Assembly (NCBI GenBank): GCA_026413225.1
Contig: CM048557.1
Span: 58,518,987 to 58,582,986, forward strand
Direction of reading: 5' to 3'
Length of the DNA stretch: 64,000 nucleotides
DNA from: Otis tarda
Lineage: Eukaryota; Chordata; Aves; Otidiformes; Otididae
The notes below the pieces were generated by a model. It was not told the origin of the DNA, searched no databases, and saw only the letters and a list, made by a program, of their open reading frames with translations. The stretch's first letter is position 1; each line of letters begins with the position of its first letter. This document shows, one piece after another, positions 48,701-62,275 of this stretch. The position numbers were made by a program, and so were the translations under genes.

Positions 48701-51700
48701 GCAACTAGAGTGGTGATAGCTGCTCCTTACGAAGGTATTTGTGAAAGCTCTCGTAGTGACTACTGGGTGCCTATCTGTCTTCATGTTTGAGGAAGGATAA
48801 TTTCAGTCATGGGATAAGTGGGCTTCTGAGCTTTGAGGTCTGAAGCCATTAAGAACATCTATTCAGTACAATAAGTGCAACACTGCCCCCCCCACAAAAA
48901 AAAAAAAAATCAACAACCAACCCACCCACAACACACCGTAATATTTCTGTCCAAACATCCAACAAGCCATATTCACTGTTATTTGTATTGCCTGGCTTGC
49001 AATTACATGGTAAGCAAGGCTGCCTGTACTGACAATCCTCTTTCTAGGAGCCAGTGCTGGGGCTGCAATAGCAATGCCTGATGCAAATCATTCACATTCA
49101 GGTTTCCTGTGCTCAGTGTCTGGCTCAGGCTAATGTTGTTTTAAGTCTCAGGAAAAAAAAATCAACTTGGTTTCCAAGGATGAGAAGAGATTGTCTCTTC
49201 TGCTTGTTATTTAAAAATAATAATCTGACAGTTGTCTTGAGGCATAACAGTATTATTCTGAGGGCAGCTTATACAAACTGTATGTCCTTTTAACATGAGT
49301 TTTATTGGGGTGCCATAAATTTCTAGTTATTAATGCAATAGTTAAAACAAGTGTGAGGGAAGTAAACACCAGGTTTATTGGAAACAACCAAACCAGATAG
49401 ATGTCAAGCCTTTTAAAAGTAGAAGTACATCTCCTGCAGGTCAGAGATCAACCCTCCAAAAGTCTTAGGGCTTCTGACAGAAATATATTCTCTCATAGAT
49501 AACAAATTATTGTGCCTTTACTAGCCCTAGTTACAGGCTGCGTGAAGCTGCCCATCCTGGAGCAAATGAAAAAGTAATTCGAGTTGTTTTGTCTTTCAAT
49601 TTCAATGAACTCCTGATGCCTTGCCTTTGTTGAGAGCTGAGTTGCACATGATTACAAGATGCAGCTGGCCATGGGATCTGTTATCCTGCAGGAGCGCGCA
49701 GGTCCCCGTATCTAGAGGGTGATGGACCTGAGATGCTTACTCTGAATTCCTTCCAGTGGCAGAGATGGGCATTTTCAGATTGTTAGACTGAAAAGCTTCA
49801 TAGTGTTTATTCAAAGTCTGTCTGAAATCCTTGCTCATGGAAAGGGCAAGTGAGAAGAAAATACACTTGCAGTTTGATTCAGGTTTTTTTGTGCGTGTGC
49901 CTGAATAAAGGTTTCAGGATAAAGCTCCTAGTCTGAAATTAGAACTGAAACTGAAGCCACAGAGGGCCTTAGGGTTGTATTCTCATTTGACATGACTGCA
50001 TTCTTCTCAAAGTTCAGTGAGAAGTTCAGTAGGATATGTAAGTTTAGTACTTCAACAAAGTGGCGTGTGTCACGCATATGGCAAACTTGTTTTGCCTTGG
50101 CACAAAACTGTCAGTGTGGCTCAAAAGGTTCGGCTGGAGCAAGGCTCCAGTAATTCTTTTATTCTACCCAAATAGTCATTTTTTTCAACAAATGAACTCT
50201 GCAGAATCAATTTCTACTTGTAAGATAGTGTTTTGACATGAGGGAACAGAAAAGGAGCTGTGAATTATATTCTTTTTTCCCTAATAAATGTGTAACTGAA
50301 CTGATTTAGGAAAAAAAAAAAGTACCAACTTTAAAATATTACTGAAAGGTTAATCTTGCTGTATTTTATCATTTCGGATCCTCTCCAGGACAACTAAGTC
50401 ATTGAGACTTGACAGTGTTGGAGGAGGGCTGAAGGTTTTTCTTCGGTGCAAGTATTTTAGAAGGATTTATCACCAAAACCACTGCAAAGGCTGAATGGTA
50501 GAATGGCTTTAGGTTTTGAACTCTTTTTTCCTGCAAAAAAAAAAAACCACAGATGTAAAAATTGTTTTCATTTGTACCAAACAGAAACATGTCCAGTCTA
50601 AACATGAAAATGACCTATGTAAACCACACATTAGTATGCACTGGTTTTGACTTTCATTCTGAATTCTGGTCTGAGTTCCTTTTTATCAATAACACTTAAA
50701 TACCTTTAGAATAAGTTCTTTGATTAACAAATGTCACCTCATTCTTTTGGCACTCCTGTGACAGGTAAGTATTTTTATGTTCTTCAAAATTAAAGAACTA
50801 ATGTCTTGCCAGGGTCCTGGGTTCTGGGTTTAATTTCTGCCATCAAGTCCCTTCCCGGACTTCCAGGTCCTCAACCTTGGGCCACATCTTTTCCATGGCC
50901 TTGGCTTGCTCCATGAGGGATATGACAGTTGTAAGGGAACTACTAACTGTGGGACAAAATCAGTCTTGATCCCTCTCTGTCTACTACCTTAAATCTGCTT
51001 CTTTACTCAGGGCTTCTTGAACTGTTGTAAGATATTTGTCCCAGAGTGAAGATTTGAAAGAAACTTCAGAAGTATAATTCCTGTTTTTCCCTTTTGTGTA
51101 CTAGTTTTTTTGTCTGTGGTCAGATGGTAAAATGCACTGCACAACAACCCACGGTATTGCTTGCAGCTGAGTAAACCCTCTTTAAACTCACTAAATCAAA
51201 TAAAATGGCGTTATGTTTTCCAGCAGGGATATAGACTCTGTTAGCATAAAGTAGTCAAAGGGTAGTGGATGATACATATTTACCAGTGCAGGAGCAAGTT
51301 TGAGCTGGTAAAGCATATGTGCTGAGGAGGCTGAAGAAACAGAAGGTTTCATAGGGGCAGAGAGGTTGCTTTAACTGTCATGTTTTGACAGCATATGTTC
51401 ATTACTTTTCTGGGCATGGCCCTTTATTCTAGTGCCTCACTGTATGTGTTAAATCCTACGTAGCACTGAAGCTCCATAGACTCAGAGAACAGTAGAAAAA
51501 TAAAATAAAATCCACCAGGCAGTGCCAGGCTGAGTGTTAACCTGCACGCTCAGGAGAGCATGGAGCAGGCATTTGGCTGGACCGGGAGAGCAGGGTACCT
51601 GTGTCAGCCCAAGCACTGCCCACGAGGCTACAAACTCATTCCCTAGCTGGGATTTTCGCTCAGGGCAGCAATGCACTGACGGAGCTGTGCTAATTCCTCT

Positions 51701-52918
51701 TCCAAAGCCCGTGCAGTCAGCACCAGCGTTCCCTGGCTCCACCAGGTCCTGCGAGTTTACCCAGACCTGCTGACCTAAGGCTCCTGAATCACCGGGCTTC
51801 CCTGAAAACCCCATTCTAAATACTGCTCTACTGAATCTAAGGGAAAAAAACCCAGTTCTTTCTCACATTCATATTCAGTTGCGCTCTCCTTTTTTTCCAC
51901 AACTTTATTATTTAAAGTAAACTAAGCCAGTAGTAATTAAATCTGAAAATCTGTGAAGAAATCTGTTCACAGGTACTGGTATCATGAAAAATGCAAAGTA
52001 AGACATGGCTGTTTTGACTGCCAGTAGACTGCCTTTACCTACGTGATAAGACTTAAATTGTGCAAGCTGGGAGGAAAGTGTATTTCTCACTGCAGGGAAG
52101 CAGCAAATGTTGGTGGAACTGAGCACTCCTGAAGAAAAAGGACTCTCCATTGCTTAACAGCATTGCAGAAGGTCTTTGGGGGAAGAAAAGGGGAGGTGAA
52201 CTCAGATACAGCATCTATATGAAAACATGTCATGGTACTGAATAGTAAATGGATGCAAGTACTGTAGGAATACTACTGCATGTTTGGATGTTCCCATGAA
52301 CACCACACTGTCAGAACTCAGTTCTGTACCCTTCTTTAGTCCACTCATTCATTTCAGTTCCTTATATAGGATCAAGCCCTATGTTAGTGTTTGCTTTCTT
52401 CTATAATAGATCTTTAAAATTACACACAAATAAATTTATTTTACTAACAAGTAAAGTTTTTAACAATGCTAAAAAGAAAGGAAGGTCACTAATGGTATCC
52501 CATTCATTCAGGTGAGAGTAGAATATCAACTACCCTCATTCTTTTTGGACTTGGTCTTGCAAACTTTTATGCTGGTGTTATAGAAAAGATCATGAGAAAC
52601 ATCAGCTGCATTTATCACCTGTAGGGGGATGATGCCAGTTTGGACATCCACAAACTGAACTAAACCTTTCATTTGAACTCAGACTGATTTTAGATTTCTT
52701 GAGTTATTATGTTTTCTTTCGGTGCCAAGCACAAGAGATATTGCAGAAGAAAATTTAAAGCACAATCTCATTTTTTTTTAGATCTCCATCCTGCTCTTGT
52801 GGACCAGAGATTTGGCTGAATATCCAAGCATCTTGAAGCTTTCTAAAAGCATCTTCAGAGGTTTTAAAGTCTACTTCTTTACAAGAAAAATTCTAAGGGA
52901 TCGTGCACCCTTCTAGAA
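42702..52918. other. Long intergenic stretch, no gene recognised
   Basis: About 10 kb of mainly AT-rich DNA. Short frames (for example 44444-44740, 46269-46553, 47698-47949, 51482-51814) show no domain or sustained coding signature. There are homopolymer runs near 44402-44417, 47856-47868 and 48887-48908. A somewhat GC-richer patch at 51510-51800 is noted under findings. Confidence 0.5.
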
Positions 52919-53229
52919 ATCATAGAATCATAGAATGGTTAGGGTTGGAAGGGACCTTCAAAGGTCATCTACTCCAACCCCCCTGCAAGGAGCAGGGACA
53001 TCCCTAACTAGATCAGGTTGCTCAGAGCCTCATCCAACCTGGCCTTGAACGTTTCCAGGGATGGGGCTTCCACCACCTCTCTGGGAAACCTGTTCCAGTG
53101 CTCTACAACTCTGACTGTAAAAATTTTTTTCCTAATATCTATTCTAAACCTCCCTCTATTTTGAAACCTTTACCCCTCATCCTATCACAACAGGCCCTAC
53201 TGAACAGTCTCTCCCTGTCTTTCTTGTAT
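52919..53229 (-). mobile_element. CR1 LINE 3' tail (minus strand)
   Basis: It starts ATCATAGAATCATAGAATGG, continues with the standard 3' UTR and the end of ORF2, and stops at the [11 protein letters not shown]-equivalent position (CTCTCCCTGTCTTTCTTGTA). Nearly the same subfamily as the copy at 34579. Confidence 0.94.
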
Positions 53230-56200
53230 AACACCATAATCTGCGTATGTATCTGCCCACATACCAGTTACACTGAGTCTACCTGCAAACAGGTGTCAAT
53301 GACCCAAACAAAGTGATTTGTTATGTCATTTTTTTTCATTTGCAATAAGTCTCCAATTGGTCATGTTCCCACAGAATGATTTATTTTGCCTTCTAAAGAG
53401 CTGAAGATGTTCTTTTGCTATAACTTCGGGCTGGAGTACCTGGTGTTTTTTGAGAAAGGGGTAATAGCATACTGGGAATTGTATTTAGAAAGTGTACATA
53501 TGCAATGAAGAAAAATAATCTATGCTAACGACAACTGTCCTTATCAGAAGAATTTGAAGTACATGTGGCTGTTTCAGCACTCCCCATTTCTCATTCTATT
53601 TAAAACTCCCTGGCAATATGTTCGTCCCCTGGACAGAGGGAGAGGAGAAACATTATTTAGGGAAGCGGCAGTTATCTGATTTCACTGACATTTACCAAAC
53701 ATCAGAATCACAACAAAGCTCAAGTGATAACTCTTTTGGCAATTACTGCAGACATACAAATTCAGTGCCTAATACTGATGACACAGAACAGATTTTCCTG
53801 TTTGTGTTGCTGAAACTTCAAAACCAGCTTAGAACTGAGCTTCTTTTCCCATTTGTACGTACCCAGTGAACAAGCGGGAGAAACTTAGCCAGAGCAAAAT
53901 GGGGCTTTTGTACAAGCCTCCAGACTACAGACTTTATTTCAAGAGGGTACATGTATCAATTTTATATACGAAGAAAAGTTTTCCAGTTCTATTTTACTAC
54001 CAAACTGTATATAGGGTCTATTTATGTCTGCCCTGTTCCACAGGAAAAAGACTGGCTTACAGCAATACAATTTTGTATTCTAGTTGGACAGGTGAGCAGA
54101 ATTATACACAGAAGCCCCCAGAAAGGAAGATGCACGCAGATAAGCTACCTTCCCCTTTTACGCTATTGGATCTTCACACATAGCTGGTCACTGAAGTCTT
54201 CACCTTTGGCTCTCTCATCCTTTATTTAAGACTAGCTCAACTGAAGTTTGTCAAGGTCCCAGTTTAAATATTCCAATTTGTCTCTTGAATTTCTCTGAGG
54301 ATGGGAAGCCCCTAAACTGACAGCAAGGAAAACAAAAAAAAACCACCCAACCTGTGTCTTCTCCTTTGATCCTACCCAATTGTCCTCCACAGCATCTGCA
54401 GGCCAACATTCTTCTTGCCGGGGCTACACTAGGTGATTTCAGGAGTTCATGCCCATCAGTAAAGGACAGGTGGAGAAACAGCAGCCAGGTTAAATCCTAG
54501 GCACCACCAACACTTTCTGAAGAGATAATGTGAGAAGGAATGCAGGAGCTGTGAGAAGGGACTGGAGAGTAATAATGTGACATTCAGAATTCACTGAAGC
54601 AAGGGACTTAAGCTGGTGGCCAGAAACCCCAAAGGTAAGGAATATTCCAGAGGAAGCCAGGAAACCTTGTTCAGTCACCCTGATTTGTACAATAAGAAAT
54701 TCTAGTTTTAACTTCTGAAGTCTGAGAGTCTGAGCTCTTGCAAAATTGCAAATCTTCTGTCATAAACTTAGACTTAGAAATGTACTTGGTAAAGTGGAGC
54801 TATTTGTGCCATCTGGCAGCTGTCAGCTTTCTCTATTCACTTCCCCCCTACTAATGCAAAACACAGAAACTGGCCCTTTTACATCTTGCTATGTGAAAAA
54901 GGTTGGTGTCTAGAGGCTTTTTAAGGCCAAACCATTGCACTGTTCTAGTGCCTGCTATCTGGGCTTCCATTGCAAACTTTAATAATGACTTATGCTGGTC
55001 GGCAACAACCATATATTTCTTCTTGCTCTCATATTCCTTTATGGCAGTGTGTCTTCCAAGAACATTGTACACGTCCTCTTAAATACCTGAAATTCACCTC
55101 ATACACTGCTTCAGAAGGATTTAAAAAACAGCTGGTGTTTATCTCATAGCTATCTCCATTTTTAGCTGCAGTTTACTGACCTCCACCATTTTTATCAAAG
55201 ATTGCATTCTTTTTGTTTCCTTTTTGCCAGAACACTTACAGCTAATCTCAGATCTTTTTTAGTCAGTGCTGACACTTTGCTATAAGCCACCTGTGACACG
55301 AAGTGATTAATTTGCTTGTTTTCGTTTGTGTTGTGTTCTGTGAGGAGAGGCACTGGGTCAGGCAGGACCTTCAGGTGGTTGTGGAGAGGTTGTGCCTTCC
55401 CTGGAGGACAGGGCAGGGGCAGAGGCTTGGGGACAAGAGGGCAAGGCAAGGCAGCAGGCAGGGAGTGTTGAAGCAAGTAGCCGGGAACTTGCCCTGCAAA
55501 CAGACTGCTGAGAAGACAGCAGCCGGATCTTCATGGTGAGACACACTCACTGGAGAGCAGAGTGGGCTGTGCAGATTTTGAGTTGATGGCAACTAAGCCT
55601 GGAAAAAAAAAAAAGTTTTTCCCAAAAAGAGACAACGAGCAAAGGCAGATTTGTTTATAAATGCCTTTAATCTGTGGTGGAGTAACTGGATTTCTGTACG
55701 CCTAAAAGTGGGGCATTAAAAACCTATCCTTTTCAGATCAAAGGAGTTTTTTTGTTGTTGTTGGTTTTTGTTTGTTTTGTCATTATGGGGGTGCAGACTA
55801 TATGGAAAAAGTCTAGATGCACCTGTCTTGACACTCTGGTTGTTGTGGGCATGGTCCTGTTTTGCAGTTCAAGAATAAGCAAAGACATGATTTCTCTGAT
55901 GGCATTGACTACTGCAGCTGGATGTCAGCACCATGGAATGTGCCAGCATTTCAATATAGCAATAAAAACAAAGCATGAGGAGCTGTGCAGAACAACATAC
56001 TCTGAATTGACATTTCATTACTGGGATCATCGTTGCCTGTCAAAGATGCTCTGGTTCTGCTCTCTGGAGGCAGCTGTAAAGTCAAAGGCTTTTGATGTTC
56101 ATAATGTGAATTAAAGTCTTATGTATGCCACAAATAGAGTGGCCTTACAGCACCTCTCTTTGCCCTGAGGTGCTCAGCTACCTGGAGAGTTCAGCTCAAT

Positions 56201-57440
56201 GCACAACACAGCTCACTCTAATACCTGGCAGAAAAAGAGAAACCTCAATGTAATTCTTCTCTGCAGCTACACATTTCAGATGAGAATAGTGTAGGGCAAA
56301 TAGTAACAAATAAATCCCTGCTGCTTTTCAGCAGAAAGGTAATATGGTGCATGAACCTTACTCTTTTTTTTGGAGTTTTGTGCCTTTAGATTGGAACTAG
56401 TGCTTGTGGAGCACTCCAGAGTGGTGAGATTTTCTGCATCAGGATGTCACAGTGCTGTGAGCACACATCGTAGGCAATTGGTTGCCAATCCTCACAACAG
56501 TGCCAGCTTCAGAAATGAACGATGTTGGTGGGGGTGCTGCTAACCACACATCTTATGTTCCAAAAAAATAACATATTACCTGGGCGAAGTCCATCTGCTG
56601 AAGCTGTAAAAATTCTGAGCTCTCAAAGGCCATAACAAACCTCACTGTGGAAACTTGATTCTCCACTATTCAAAGAAATTTTCCCTGTTCAGCACCTTGC
56701 CAAATGTCTACAAGGTTCTGGCTTTACAAATTTTTCTAGGTTCTTTCTTGGGTCCATTTTACTTTATCCTGTTCCTTCAAGACACCAGGTCACCTCTGCT
56801 TGTAACATTTCCCATTTTTCCATTTTTACCTGATTTCTGAATAGTTGTTCTCTGAATACTTCTGCTTAACTGTAATGTAGTGTTATCTGTACTACTCAGC
56901 CAAGATCAGGGTCCCCTTGTGGCATAGTGTATGGAAATAGAGCAGGAGACAAATCACTGTCCCAGAAGCATATAAATAAACCATAACAGAGTGAAGAGGA
57001 AGAAAGTGGGAAGGTCTTTACAAGCTGGATCAGGTCTGGTTAAGAGACAATTGTGACTGAGGCAACAAGTCTGAGCTGGATAGCTCAGTTAAAAGCAGTT
57101 GTCTTACACCCAGAGTCTGGTGGCATAGCCCCAGCCTTATCTGCTAACATGGTGTGGTAGCTCTGTAAGCATCCCCAGGGTTGGCTGCATGCAGCGTTAT
57201 TTGAACCAAGGCTGTGAATATGCCAGCACTGATTCCAGGACTCCTCTACTACACTCCTCTGTGATTGTTTCCTCAAAAGCAGAGCTGAAAGAACTCAGCT
57301 TGATAGAAACTATTTTATTCTGTTTCATATGTTTGCAGCCCCTACCTCCCAAGAATCTGTTCAGCTTGCTAAAAAATGAAATTGCTACAGATGGATATTA
57401 CTTTCAATTACTGTAAAAACATGTAACAAAGCCTCTGGCA
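53230..57440. other. Intergenic, no feature seen
   Basis: AT-rich with some short frames (53618-54229, 55195-55592, 55752-56114). None contains a recognisable domain, and frames on both strands overlap at 55300-55590, where the sequence is GC-richer. Confidence 0.5.
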
Positions 57441-57664
57441 TGCCAAGAAGCAGGCATCAAAGCTCAAGAGCTTACATATTCTATTAAGTGGTTTAATATT
57501 GTAGAGAAGAACAGAAAAAAAAATACAGTGTTTTGTCCCTTATGGCCTTCTTTAGGAGACCTCAGGGACCCAAAAGGTTGCAGTTTTCCTGGTCTCCCTG
57601 CTCTAATATTAAACCACTTAATAGAATATGTAAGCACTTGAGCTTTGATGCCTGGTTCTTGGCA
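57441..57664. repeat. 60-base near-perfect inverted repeat with 104-base loop
   Basis: Left arm 57441-57500 and right arm 57605-57664 are reverse complements at 58 of 60 positions by eye (mismatches near AAGAAG/AAGAAC and CAAGAG/CAAGTG). The outer ends are TGCCAAGAA and TTCTTGGCA. Weaker pairing extends a few bases into the loop. A transcript of either strand could form a long hairpin. No transposase or clear flanking target duplication is visible, so it may be a recent local inverted duplication or a small non-autonomous palindromic element. Confidence 0.9.
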
Positions 57665-59555
57665 CAGCAAGTACAGTGAATACTGGTTTGATGATTTGGG
57701 GTGGTCTGTGGGAGATTATTTTCCCCTCCTGATGAGAAACCACAGGAAACACAGACCTGGCACAGAGACTTTTCCTTTTTGTCTTGGGGTATAGCTTGCT
57801 GCTACTTTTCCTTGTTACTGCTTCTTACCTCAGAAAAATTTTCATTCAAAGAGAATAGCTGCAGCAAAGGTAGGTGGATGGGCTAAGAGCTCCTGCTCTA
57901 CAACAGAGACTTAGTATTATGTGGACCCATTTGAGGCTGCAGACTGAGCCACAGATATCACCAGAAATGTGAAGAAAGCTGAATATTGCCATAGACCTGA
58001 GGTGTCCCACAGCTCAGTAAAAACTGAACATCTTATATGTCAGCGTGAGCTAACAGGCTGTTTCATCATGTTCCCATCTACCAACACACTCCTGTGCTAG
58101 CTGTGCATGCTCTAGAGCTGAAGTAGGAAAAAGGCATCCCAAAAACTGTATTATTTTCATTTTTTTTTCCAGGGACACATGTATCCAAATTGGAACTGAG
58201 GAAGAGTAGGAAGTGCTGCTCCATGGGAAATTGTTTCAGACTTTATTGGAAAAGCTGAGATGAAAAAAAAATACTTAATTTGGAAATGTTCATTTTTATT
58301 TTCTTTAGGGTCTTTCTCATTTTGATTTATTTAAATGCCAAATTGCATTTTGCAAATGACTTTGTTGGCTCGAAGGTCTGGGACCCAGTGCCCAGATTCC
58401 CCAGGATGAATCTCCAGCCATGTACCAGCCATGTGACTCCCGTGTTGTGCCACGTGGCTCAGAAGTAAATCATTATTTTGCCAAAGGAAAAAAAAATCCT
58501 CTAACTTGAAAGGAACATGGAAAAGGAGAAGCCTGAACAGTAGGCCTTCAGCAAAGATAATGTACCAAAGCACTTGATTAATATGACAGAAAGGGAAATA
58601 AGGCTTCAGCCTTTACTGAAACATAGGCCAAGAGGTAAATTAAATGTAGCACTTTATTGAAATTAAATATTGTAGACCAGATTGAAGGGGGACAGGGGAG
58701 GACTGAAAAATAGAGTAGCTTAGGTAAATGAAATATTTAATCATCAATATTTTGAGACATCAACTATTCTCACAAATTTATCTGCTTTACTGAAATTTCA
58801 GCTCACTTTGACAGAATTTTTTTTTACCTGTTTCTTTTCCAAAACTAAGGTCAAGAGACTTGCTCTGAGAAGTTTTGGTAATGATTTCGATACTGTGTCT
58901 TTGGTCCATCTCTCCTTTTAAGGCTGGATTATTCTCTCACTCTTACTGCTTTTATATTAGTACAACTTCAGGGACTTGGACACCTAACAAAGACGCAAAC
59001 TGGTCTATGGCCTGAAAATATGCCAATTTCTCCTAATTTTAACAGCAGGAATAGCAAGCATTTCCTAAGTCCTGCACTCCCCCTCCACTAGCTCAACACT
59101 GGCCTAAATGAATCTCTCTTCAAATGCTTTGTGATTGCTATAATGAAATACTCTGACTGTGTACTAGATCTGGAAACATGTTCTAAAGCCTTGTTTCTAA
59201 TTTTGGAAGGAGTATTATGAGGGATTTCTATTTGTTGTTCATTTTAAATCTGATTTAATAGCAGTAGAAGAGGCTATTGAAGGAGGTCACCAAAATACTC
59301 AGCTGAGCTTTGATAAATCTGTGTTTCTCTCATTAACATGAGGGGAATTCATTGTTTGTGAGGTTTCTTTCCTTCTGTCTCCCAGCTGCAGTTTAGGCCA
59401 GTTCTTAGTTTGAGTGTGTATTGATTTGGAACAGTTCTCAGCCACACTATTGATCATATCCCACAGCAACAAACTTTTAGAGCTTCACAGACCATCTCTA
59501 GAGCTCTTCAAAAACTTGTAGCCAAATTCTTGTCTGTGACAGAAGATCTGTGTTA
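57665..59555. other. Intergenic, no feature seen
   Basis: AT-rich. No coding signature or repeat was recognised. Confidence 0.55.
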
Positions 59556-60895
59556 AAATCACAGATCACAAAGCAACTGAGGTTGGAAGAACATCTGGAG
59601 GTCATCTGATCCAACCTTCCCTGCTCAAGCAGGGCCACCTAAAGCCAGTTGCTCAGGGCCATGTCCCAGCAGATTTTTAATATCTCCAAGGTGGGAGACT
59701 CCATAACTTCCCTGGGCAACCTGTACCAGTCCTCAATCATCCTCACAGTAAATTTTTTTTCCTAGTGTTCAAGAGGAACCTCCTGTGTTTCAGCTTGTGC
59801 CCATTGCTTCTTATTCTGTCACTGGACACCACTGAAAAGAGCCCGGCTCTGTCTTTGCATCCTTCCTTCAGGTATTTATCCATCCTGAGTGTTCTTTTCT
59901 CCAGGCTGAGCAGTCCCAGTTATCTCAGCCTTTCCTCTAAACCTTTAATTATCTTTGTGGCCCTTTACTGGATTCTCTCCAGTATGTTCACCTATCTCTT
60001 GTACTGAGGAGCCCAGAACTGGACACAGTGCTCCAGTTGTGGCCACAACAGTGCTGAGCAGAGGGGAAGGATCTCTTCTCTCAACCTGCTGGCAACGCTT
60101 TGCCTAATGCAGCTCAGGGTATCATTAGCCCTCTCTGCAGCAAGGGGACATTGCTGGCTCACTTTCAATCTGGTGTTCATCAGGATTCCCAACTACTTTT
60201 CTGCAAAATGGCCTTCCAGCTGGGTGGCCCCCAGCATACATGGGGCTGCTCTCCGGGTGCAAGACTTTGCATTTCCCCTTGTTGAATTTCATGAGGTTCC
60301 TGTCAGCCCATTTCTGCATCCTGTCAAGGTCCCTCTGGATGGCAGCACAACCCTCTGCTACATCAGCCCCTCCTTCCAGTTCTGCAAACTTGCTGAGGAT
60401 ACACTCTGCCCCATTATCCAAATCATTAATGAGGATCTGAAACAAGATCAGACCAGATATCATCCCCTGCAGTGCACCGCTCGTCACTGGCCTCCAAAAA
60501 GACTCTGTGCTATGGATCACCACCCTCTAGGCTCAGCCGTTCAGCTGGTTTTCAATCCTGCTCACCATCTGCTCATCCAGCCCATATATCAACAGCTTAT
60601 CTATGAGGATCTTATGGAAGACAGTGTCAAAGGCTTTACTGAAGTCCAGGTAGACAATGTCTACTGCTCTCCCCTCATCTACTAGATCAAGTTGGTCGAG
60701 CATGAGTTTCTCTTGGTGAATCCTTGCAGACTACTCCTGATGATTTTCTTGTAATTTATGTGCCTCAAAACGGTTTCCAGGATTAGCTGCTCCATCACCT
60801 TCCCAGTGACTGTGATGAGGGTGATCAGTCTGTAGTTCCCTGGGGACTCCTTGCCCTTCTTGAAGATAGGATCAAACATTTTTCTCCATCAGTTC
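59556..60895 (-). mobile_element. Older CR1 LINE, ~1.3 kb, RT C-terminal half (minus strand)
   Basis: Minus-strand pieces in order: FDPIFKKGKESPGNYRLITL (60879 downwards), YKKIIRSSLQGFTKRNSCST, then PVTSGALQGMISGLILFQIL and [20 protein letters not shown] in 60125-60523, QQCPLAAERANDTLSCIRQS (59992-60192), and a CR1 3' end (GAGGTTGGAAGAACATCTGG on +). The FADDTKL catalytic block is missing (LSKFAELEGG in its place). More diverged than the 39-kb copy and with a different 3' UTR, so an older subfamily. Confidence 0.9.
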
Positions 60896-62109
60896 TGCCC
60901 TCTCCCCCAAAATAGAAAATGCCCCAGCCTTATCCAGAGATGAGATCTGTGGAAGTAGAGCATGTATACCCAGAAAAGGGGAATCTTTCATCCTCTTTTG
61001 CAACCAGACAGGTAGAAGTTTGTTCACAGTTGCTGCTGGGTAACTAAGTTAGTAAGATACTGAATTCATGTGAATATATCCTGCCCTCCAGAAGGCCTTA
61101 TTTTCCCAGGCTTACCGGCAACTGCCATGGTTACAAAGCTTCAGAAACTGGCTTACATGCACATGGCAGGGTAGGCACATGGTGACTTCTGGGAAGACAG
61201 GGATATCTCAGAAGATTTAATGGCACAGTCATGCTTGGTATAAATACTTTCACGGGGCAGTTGGCAGTAGACAAAGCTTTAAGCTGACAGAAGAAGTCAT
61301 AACTATTCAGAAGCTGGAAGATGAAGTCAGCTGAACACACACGAATCCATTTTCTCTTTTGTAAACGAAGCAAGTAATCTCTGAAATAATGTTCCTAGTG
61401 TTGCAATGTATTTCATACGCCTTTAATTCTTCACACAAAGGTTAGATATCCAGTTAAAGGGATACTATAGCTTGTTTACTTGTCACAGTATATGTTTATA
61501 TTAAGATTCAAAGAAGGGAGTTGTGTAAAGTACAGATCAATTTGGCTTTTCAGCAACCTAGCTAACACACAAATGATATGCACAGTATACAAAGAATCCT
61601 CAATGATAACGACCTGTATTGTAAAATAGAAACATGAAATAATAAAAGCTATTACACTGGTAGTACCTTATTCTGTAAGTTTAAAAAGTTATAAAGTAAA
61701 TAACATGGATTCTTTAAACAAGAAGCTTCCTTTAAGACATTTAGGTTTTTCTGTCTTTCAAGATAATTTAAAGTTTGATAGTGCTAAGTATGATGATAAG
61801 CTACTAGAAGAAAAATGGAAATTACATACTAAATATCAGAAAAGATAGTCAGTGTACACTGTAGAAGGCATTGTATTTTAGTATATTTTGTAATGTATGT
61901 ACTAAAACCCATAAATTCCTATGTTGTTGAGTGCTAGTGCTGCAAGTCTTATAGCCATCCATGTACACTAGCTTATGATAATTACTGCTTCAATATATTA
62001 ATGACTGAGCACAAACATTTTAAATCATAACTTATCAGCTTTTATGTTTGCTTTACCTGCTTCTTAGACACACTAATACCTTTTAATAAAGCTTTGCAAT
62101 TCAAGATTA
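60896..62109. other. Intergenic, no feature seen
   Basis: AT-rich sequence. No gene or clear repeat was recognised. Confidence 0.55.
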
Positions 62110-62275
62110 TAGAACTTTCATAGAGAAGCCCTCAAAGCACTTTACAAATTCCATTCACAAAACCCTGTGGATAAAGATTATCCTCATTGTAGAAGATCAG
62201 TAAATTAAGAAACAGGGTTTCAATAATCTGCTTAAGGTAACTGTGGAGTACAACCCTCAGTTCTTAATTTTAGCC
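62110..62275 (+). mobile_element. MIR/CORE-SINE-like relic
   Basis: AAAGCACTTTACAAA, ATTATCCTCATT, then GAAGATCAGTAAATTAAGAA and CTGCTTAAGGTAACTGTGGA follow the order of the MIR core (GCACTTTACA, TTATCCCCATTTTACAGATGAGGAAACTGAGG, TTGCCCAAGGTCACACAGC). The match is weak, as expected for an old element. It may instead be an L2 or other CORE-type tail. Confidence 0.5.
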
